From contig JAFAGF010000044.1 of assembly GCA_023422975.1 (NCBI GenBank), forward strand, positions 1-7,106: 7,106 nt of DNA. Direction: 5' to 3'. Under the pieces are notes generated by a model that searched no databases, was not told the origin of the DNA, and was given only the letters and a program-made list of their open reading frames with translations. A program made the position numbers and the translations under genes. This stretch comes from Pseudomonadota bacterium. Its GTDB lineage: Bacteria > Pseudomonadota > Gammaproteobacteria > Burkholderiales > Burkholderiaceae_C. Shown here in pieces: positions 6,275-7,106 of this stretch (position 1 is its first letter; each line of letters starts with the position of its first letter).

Positions 6275-6670
6275 TCAAGCTGCATCAAATGCGGCCTGCA
6301 GCCACTCCAGGTGCGCACCATCCAGCAGCACCGCATCAAAGCGACATGCTTGCCCTGCACCATGTTGCAGCAACCAGTGCTGCGCCGCCAGCACAATGCG
6401 CTGGCGCTTGGCTGCACTGATGCTTGCGCCCGCCCCGCCAAAACCCAAGCTGCTGCGGCTGCGCACCTCCACAAACACCAAGGTGCCATTGTTTTCTTGC
6501 AGGATTAAGTCTATCTCGCCCCCTCCGCGCCCGGGCGTTCGATAATTGCGTGCAAGCAAACGCAGGCCCCGCGCCTGCAGATAGGCCAAGGCCTGGTCTT
6601 CGGCAGCTTGGCCACGCGCCGTCGTGCTGCTGCTGATTGCTGGTTTCGGCTTTTTCCCAAGGAAGAACAT
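6275..6670 (-). CDS. yraN: YraN family (UPF0102) endonuclease-fold protein
   Basis: A 131-residue protein with the restriction-endonuclease-like PD-(D/E)XK fold of UPF0102. The signatures are TARGQAAEDQALAYL (17-31), RNYRTPGRGGGEIDLI (41-56, with Asp54) and FVEVRSRS (66-73, with Glu68), followed by the basic helix AAKRQRIVLAAQHWL (86-100) and RFDAVLL. The Glu-Ile-Asp and Glu-Val-Arg patterns supply the putative metal-binding residues. Its cellular role is not settled; a nuclease function is proposed from the fold. I chose the ATG at 6670, preceded by AGAGG six bases away. Starts at 6706 and 6694 are open but would add residues (MLLSMPKRKRRS) and overlap rsmI further. First gene of the yraN-diaA-dolP set, divergent from rsmI. 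Confidence 0.9.
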   Translation of the reverse strand: MFFLGKKPKPAISSSTTARGQAAEDQALAYLQARGLRLLARNYRTPGRGGGEIDLILQENNGTLVFVEVRSRSSLGFGGAGASISAAKRQRIVLAAQHWLLQHGAGQACRFDAVLLDGAHLEWLQAAFDAA

Positions 6671-7106
6671 TGAGCGCCTCTTTCGCTTCGGCATTGACAG
6701 CAGCACGCGATGCGGCTGCCTCCCAAAATTATCCGCAAGGTGTGCTTTATGTGGTGGCTACGCCCATCGGCAACTTGGCAGACATTTCGCTGCGCGCCCT
6801 GCATGTGCTGCAAATGGTAGATGCCATTGCCTGCGAAGACACGCGCCACACCCAGGGCATGCTGCGCAGCTATGGCCTGGAGCGCCCCGGCAGCCAGCTG
6901 CTGGCCGTACACCAGCACAACGAGGCTGAGGCCGCCGCCGGCATCATCGCCCGCCTGCAGCAAGGCCAGCGCATTGCGTACGTGAGCGACGCAGGCACCC
7001 CTGGCGTGAGCGACCCCGGCGCGCGCTTGTGCGCAGCCTTGGCTGCCCAGGGCCTGCGCAGCATGCCCCTGCCCGGCGCCAGCAGCATCACCAGCGCCAT
7101 CAGCGT
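6670..7106 (+). CDS. rsmI: 16S rRNA (cytidine1402-2'-O)-methyltransferase RsmI, 5' part
   Basis: The first 145 codons are present, about half of the usual 280-300 residues; the gene runs off the window. RsmI transfers a methyl group from S-adenosylmethionine to the 2'-O of C1402 in the 16S rRNA decoding centre. Visible motifs of the tetrapyrrole-methylase fold are VVATPIGNLADIS (28-40), CEDTRHT (55-61), VHQHNE (80-85), YVSDAGTPGVSDPG (104-117) and PLPGASSITSAIS (133-145). The frame has no ATG: an in-frame TGA lies at 6634, so the start must be TTG 6670, TTG 6694 or GTG 6742. I favour TTG 6670 because AAGGAAG (6659-6665) is a good ribosome binding site directly upstream. It is divergent from yraN, as expected in this family of loci. 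Confidence 0.94.
   Translation, partial: MSASFASALTAARDAAASQNYPQGVLYVVATPIGNLADISLRALHVLQMVDAIACEDTRHTQGMLRSYGLERPGSQLLAVHQHNEAEAAAGIIARLQQGQRIAYVSDAGTPGVSDPGARLCAALAAQGLRSMPLPGASSITSAIS

Noticed and set aside
1..7106. Defence system, prophage, insertion sequence, CRISPR array or RNA gene
   Set aside because: Nothing in either strand shows transposase, integrase, repeat-spacer or tRNA-like structure; all coding space is taken by housekeeping families.

Overview
The window looks like a housekeeping stretch of chromosome from a betaproteobacterium, most likely order Burkholderiales, family Comamonadaceae (Rhodoferax/Curvibacter-like). This rests on protein style (an FKBP with a 'VIPCWTEGVQKM' segment, a Burkholderiales-type class V aminotransferase) and on two conserved neighbourhoods: yggS divergent from pilT-pilU, and rsmI divergent from yraN-diaA-dolP. 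The genus is inference; no rRNA or marker gene is present.

Layout, left to right. Bases 1-54 hold no gene but have small palindromes and a possible fragment of a dispersed repeat. The left block is all on the minus strand: yggS (PLP homeostasis), then a 162-base gap containing a hairpin and a GTATAC dyad, then a class V PLP-dependent aminotransferase of unknown substrate, then 33 bases later a secreted FKBP-type prolyl isomerase. The middle block is on the plus strand: pilT (GTG start) and pilU, the two type IV pilus retraction ATPases, 28 bases apart and probably one transcript. A perfect 17-bp inverted repeat with flanking A/T tracts closes it and also serves the facing minus-strand operon. 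The right block is minus-strand yraN, diaA (SIS-domain) and dolP (dual-BON lipoprotein), the last two overlapping as TAATG. The window ends inside plus-strand rsmI (16S rRNA 2'-O-methyltransferase), whose TTG start shares one base with the ATG of yraN.

Functional themes are pilus retraction (PilT/PilU), PLP enzymology (YggS and the aminotransferase), envelope quality (FKBP and DolP), and replication or sugar-phosphate plus ribosome maintenance (DiaA, YraN, RsmI). Every gene except the aminotransferase belongs to a well-known family, and all look intact apart from rsmI, which is cut by the window edge. I see no mobile element, CRISPR array, tRNA, rRNA, toxin-antitoxin or defence genes. I found no convincing undescribed system. 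The points most worth a second look are the one-base overlap of the rsmI and yraN starts, the aminotransferase with its unusual N-terminus and regulated-looking leader, and the possible repeat fragment at the left edge.
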